Shown: piece after piece, positions 61,127-64,000 of the stretch
How the letters are laid out: every line of letters starts with the position of its first letter
Position numbering within the stretch: position 1 is the first letter of the stretch
Origin: Marchantia polymorpha subsp. ruderalis
Taxonomy: Eukaryota; Streptophyta; Marchantiopsida; Marchantiales; Marchantiaceae
Length of the DNA: 64,000 nucleotides
Direction of reading: 5' to 3'
Assembly: GCA_037833965.1 (NCBI GenBank)
Contig: AP031355.1
Coordinates: 27,429,501-27,493,500 of the forward strand
Position numbers and translations under genes: made by a program
The notes under the pieces: model-generated
Database searches by the model: none
What the model saw: only the letters and a program-made list of their open reading frames with translations
Told to the model about the DNA's origin: nothing

Positions 61127-64000
61127 TCACGTAGGCACGAGGTTGAGCGGACTGGTCGGAGCAGACAACTGCAAGGCATAATCGTCCTCGGGATCGTCTT
61201 CCCCGTACTTGGGGCTCTTCACGGTGCCTTTCGGCCTCGGGGATCGACTGATGTTGGGGTTGGCCTCGGCTAAAATATTCCACAATCCCGGAGGCCGTCG
61301 TTGCTCCTGATCTTGCATCTCCATAGCCGCATCGTACGAGGCATGCAGGCCGAGGAAGACGTAGTACACCAAAATGATGACAGTCCAGATTCCGAACCGG
61401 ATGAACGCGTCTCGATCAATGGAGCCCATGAGGAATATGTTGATTCCGATGGAGGCCGACGGGATCCAGGGCATCAGAGGCACGCCCCACACCTTGGGCT
61501 GTCGCTCGATGGGGAAGAATAGCCACAAAACTGCGGTGGCCACGAACCATGTGCCGACGAAGATCACGTGCCCGTACCAGCCATCGCTCAGCCGCCAGTA
61601 CAGGGCAGTTCCTATGGAGCTCCCGACCATCAGCAGAATCAGCGACACGACGCACCACATCGTTTGTCGAGACGTCCTCACAGGGTCGTAGTATCGCCGA
61701 ACGATCAGAGCCACGGCCACGAGCATGAAAATCATGAGCGTGCTGATTGACAGCAGCGTCGCCAGCACGTCGAGGTCGGTGAATAGCGCCACCACGGACG
61801 TCAAGCCCAGCATGGTCACGGTCGCACGAATCGGCGTCTGGGTCTTGGAATCCACGTGAGCGAACCAGACAGGGAGCATGTGCGTGCGGGCAATGTGCGC
61901 TATGTACCTCGCCTGCATCAATCGACAGCACAATCGAAGTCAAGGGACCGAATCTCTCCAATTAGTCGAGAGCAGCTACATCGACGAATAGAAACCCTCT
62001 AAATCAACCCTTCGCGACTCGAACCCGGACTGCAAATTCAGTAACAGCACGTCGAGAGCTCAAGCAAGAGCTGAAGCTGCTAAGCCTGTGACAAATGACG
62101 AATTCTTTCCACCTTTTTTCCGATGCAAAAGCCAAAATCTACCGACATGGATCGTCAATAGTGCCATGCAAGGTTGAGAAAAGGAATTGCTTTCACTAGC
62201 TGATGATTCTTCCGACACAGGACAGAGATTGATGTACCTGGCTGACGGTGCCGACGAGCAGTACTGTCGTTAGACCCTTCAAAGCTCCCAAGGCCACGAC
62301 GTATTGAGCCCATTTCCATCCGGCCACGGACTTGAAAGCGAACGAGAATGGGACTTGCGGGTCGAGGAGTTTGTAGCTGCGGAGTACGAGGACGGAAGGA
62401 GGTCAACTCAGATCAGTACAGGACAGGAAGCTCACAGCTGACAAAATCACCATCAGAGCTGCCAGGCCATGGACAAGGATAGTGATCGAAACGTACTTTT
62501 GCATGAGGCAGAGAGATGCGGCCATGAGGCAGTAGAGCACGGTCACCAGCGACATGGATCCCAAAAGCCCGATGGGAATGTCTCGCGAGGGGTTCTTGGT
62601 GTCCTCGGCTAGAGTGGCTACTGCGTCGAAGCCCAGGTACGCGAAGTACACGATCGCTGCAGCCGAGAAGACGCCCCGAGTCCCGTAGGGCAGGAACGGG
62701 GAGTAGTTCTCAGAGTGGGCATTGGCGAATCCGGCGCCGATAATGAAGAATATGATTCCCATGGTGATTAAGGATGCAACCCAGTTGACTATGGAGGTGG
62801 CGCGCACGCTCACGATCGACAGGAATCCCGTGATCCACAGAACTCCCACCGCAATGATATCCAGCTTATTGTAATGCTCCGCCAAGCTGGTGTGAATTCG
62901 CAAATCATCGGGGTGACGGTTGATTAGAGCGGCGAAGTAGGACGTCCAGGCCCTCCCAACCGACGCCGAGGCCACGACGTAGTCCAGAACGATGTTTCCA
63001 GCTGCAATGTACGCGATGAAGTCTCCCAACTCCACTCTAAGATATGCGAACGATCCACCTTCATCACATTCAGCAAAGTTGCGTATTCAGTTCCGAGAAA
63101 TTATCATACCCACCTCACGGATGGAATCATTTGCATTCCTTCAACTTCATTCGACCCCCAATTCCTGACCCAGCTCGTGACGCTAATTCTGATGACTTCA
63201 CAAAGCGTTCAGCAGTTTCATGTTCCCAGGGCCGATTTCGCAATTTTTCACTTGTTCGCACTCTCAACCAAAACTATGGTACGACCGTGCACAAAATTGC
63301 TGCAAGTGCATGAAATTTGGAAGCTCTACCTGCGACAGGAACCTCGATGGCGAATTCGGTGTAGCAGAATACAGACAGCATGGATGACACGCCTGCAGCT
63401 ACGTATGAGAGAACGATGGCCGGTCCAGCCACATACTTCGCCTGCTCCCCAGTGATGACGAAGATGCCGGAGCCTACCACTGCACCGATGGACATCCACA
63501 TCAAGTCCCACCTGCAACGAAGAGAGAGTCGAGCACCAACAAAATTCTTGCGTTAGTGCGAATTTGTAGTCTGGTACGGGCCATGTGCAACTCTTACAAC
63601 ACCTCCGAAGGAATTCAACCCCATCGATTGAGCAGGCAGTACTACCACTGCCAAGAGTGCTTAATGATTCCGTCGGCAGGGACATCACAATCTGGACTCC
63701 AGAAAGTGTAACGGATTATTGCTTCATCATTCCTGCGACGGCTTCAGCCTGCTCGGGCTGTCGTACGTAATCATACAAGCGAACGAGGTACAGAAGTCGG
63801 GTCGATTGTAACGACAGCATGACCTTCAAATTTTGGAGTCTTGGAACAGTGTTATGCAGTCCGGAGACCACGGTCAGTCCCGGAACTACGATGACTGGAG
63901 CTGGAATGAAGCACGACGGCCTACCAGTTCAGCGTACGCTTCATTTGGTTCTCACTCCGTTGGGTAATGAGAAGAACTTCGGAGTCTGCATCAGCTCTGG
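61127..64000 (-). CDS. Cationic amino acid transporter, CAT1-like (5' end cut)
   Basis: Five minus-strand exons are visible: at least 64000-63925, then 63511-63330, 63058-62497, 62376-62238 and 61912-61127. They join in phase with GT-AG introns into 581 residues. The first visible exon ends NQMKRTLN, completing the family signature WWDLMW across the first intron; then come GAVVGSGIFVITG, CYTEFAIEVPVAGGSFAYLR, NPSRDIPIGLLGS, GALKGLTTVLLVGTVSQAR and PKVWGVPLMPW. These follow plant CAT1/CAT5-type carriers of the APC superfamily closely, in order and spacing, with about 14 membrane segments. Known of the family: proton-coupled uptake of lysine, arginine and histidine, usually at the plasma membrane. 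The C-terminal tail of about 60 residues is hydrophilic and Pro/Asp-rich, longer than in CAT1. Probably only the first 40-70 residues lie beyond the window edge. No defect is visible. Confidence 0.93.

Overview
The window reads as nuclear DNA of a land plant, most likely a bryophyte (a complex thalloid liverwort such as Marchantia would fit). Genes are split by short GT-AG introns. A plant-type basic amino acid transporter, a plant-type alpha/beta hydrolase and two nuclear-type tRNA genes are present, and GC-richer gene islands sit between very AT-rich stretches holding decayed Ty1/copia elements. The species is inferred, not proven.

Layout. 1-16 kb is gene-poor: tRNA-Glu(TTC) at 3.95 kb on the minus strand, a decayed copia gag near 6.2 kb, two AT-rich blocks (4.0-7.0 and 8.6-10.3 kb), tandem duplications and a 34-bp perfect palindrome. 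16.09-23.14 kb (plus) holds the main gene: four exons joining in phase into a predicted 2131-residue protein with an N-terminal helical region, an NB-ARC/STAND NTPase module, an acidic linker, about 29 Armadillo-type repeats and C-terminal TPRs. 23-32 kb holds only short doubtful frames and repeats. 32.18-34.21 kb (minus) is a complete five-exon alpha/beta hydrolase of 344 residues whose usual nucleophile serine is an aspartate. 35-52 kb holds tRNA-Gly(TCC), an unexplained 278-codon open frame at 38.1 kb, a decayed minus-strand copia RNase H at 45.6-45.9 kb, a weak integrase-like frame at 47 kb and several perfect snap-back hairpins. 52.5-60.5 kb (plus) has exon-like frames that I cannot identify; the best is a two-exon, 169-residue single-pass membrane protein at 57 kb. 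61.13-64.0 kb (minus) is a CAT1-like cationic amino acid transporter, five exons visible, its 5' end cut by the window edge.

The three convincing protein genes are independent transcription units and nothing indicates a shared pathway. The NB-ARC-ARM-TPR protein has the layout of a signal-transducing STAND ATPase: NTPase switch, long repeat scaffold as probable sensor, TPR end. A role as an immune-receptor-like protein is inference. The hydrolase and the transporter look like single-copy metabolic or transport genes. Exon joins were derived by hand from reading frame, splice consensus and family similarity. No transcript evidence or database search was available.
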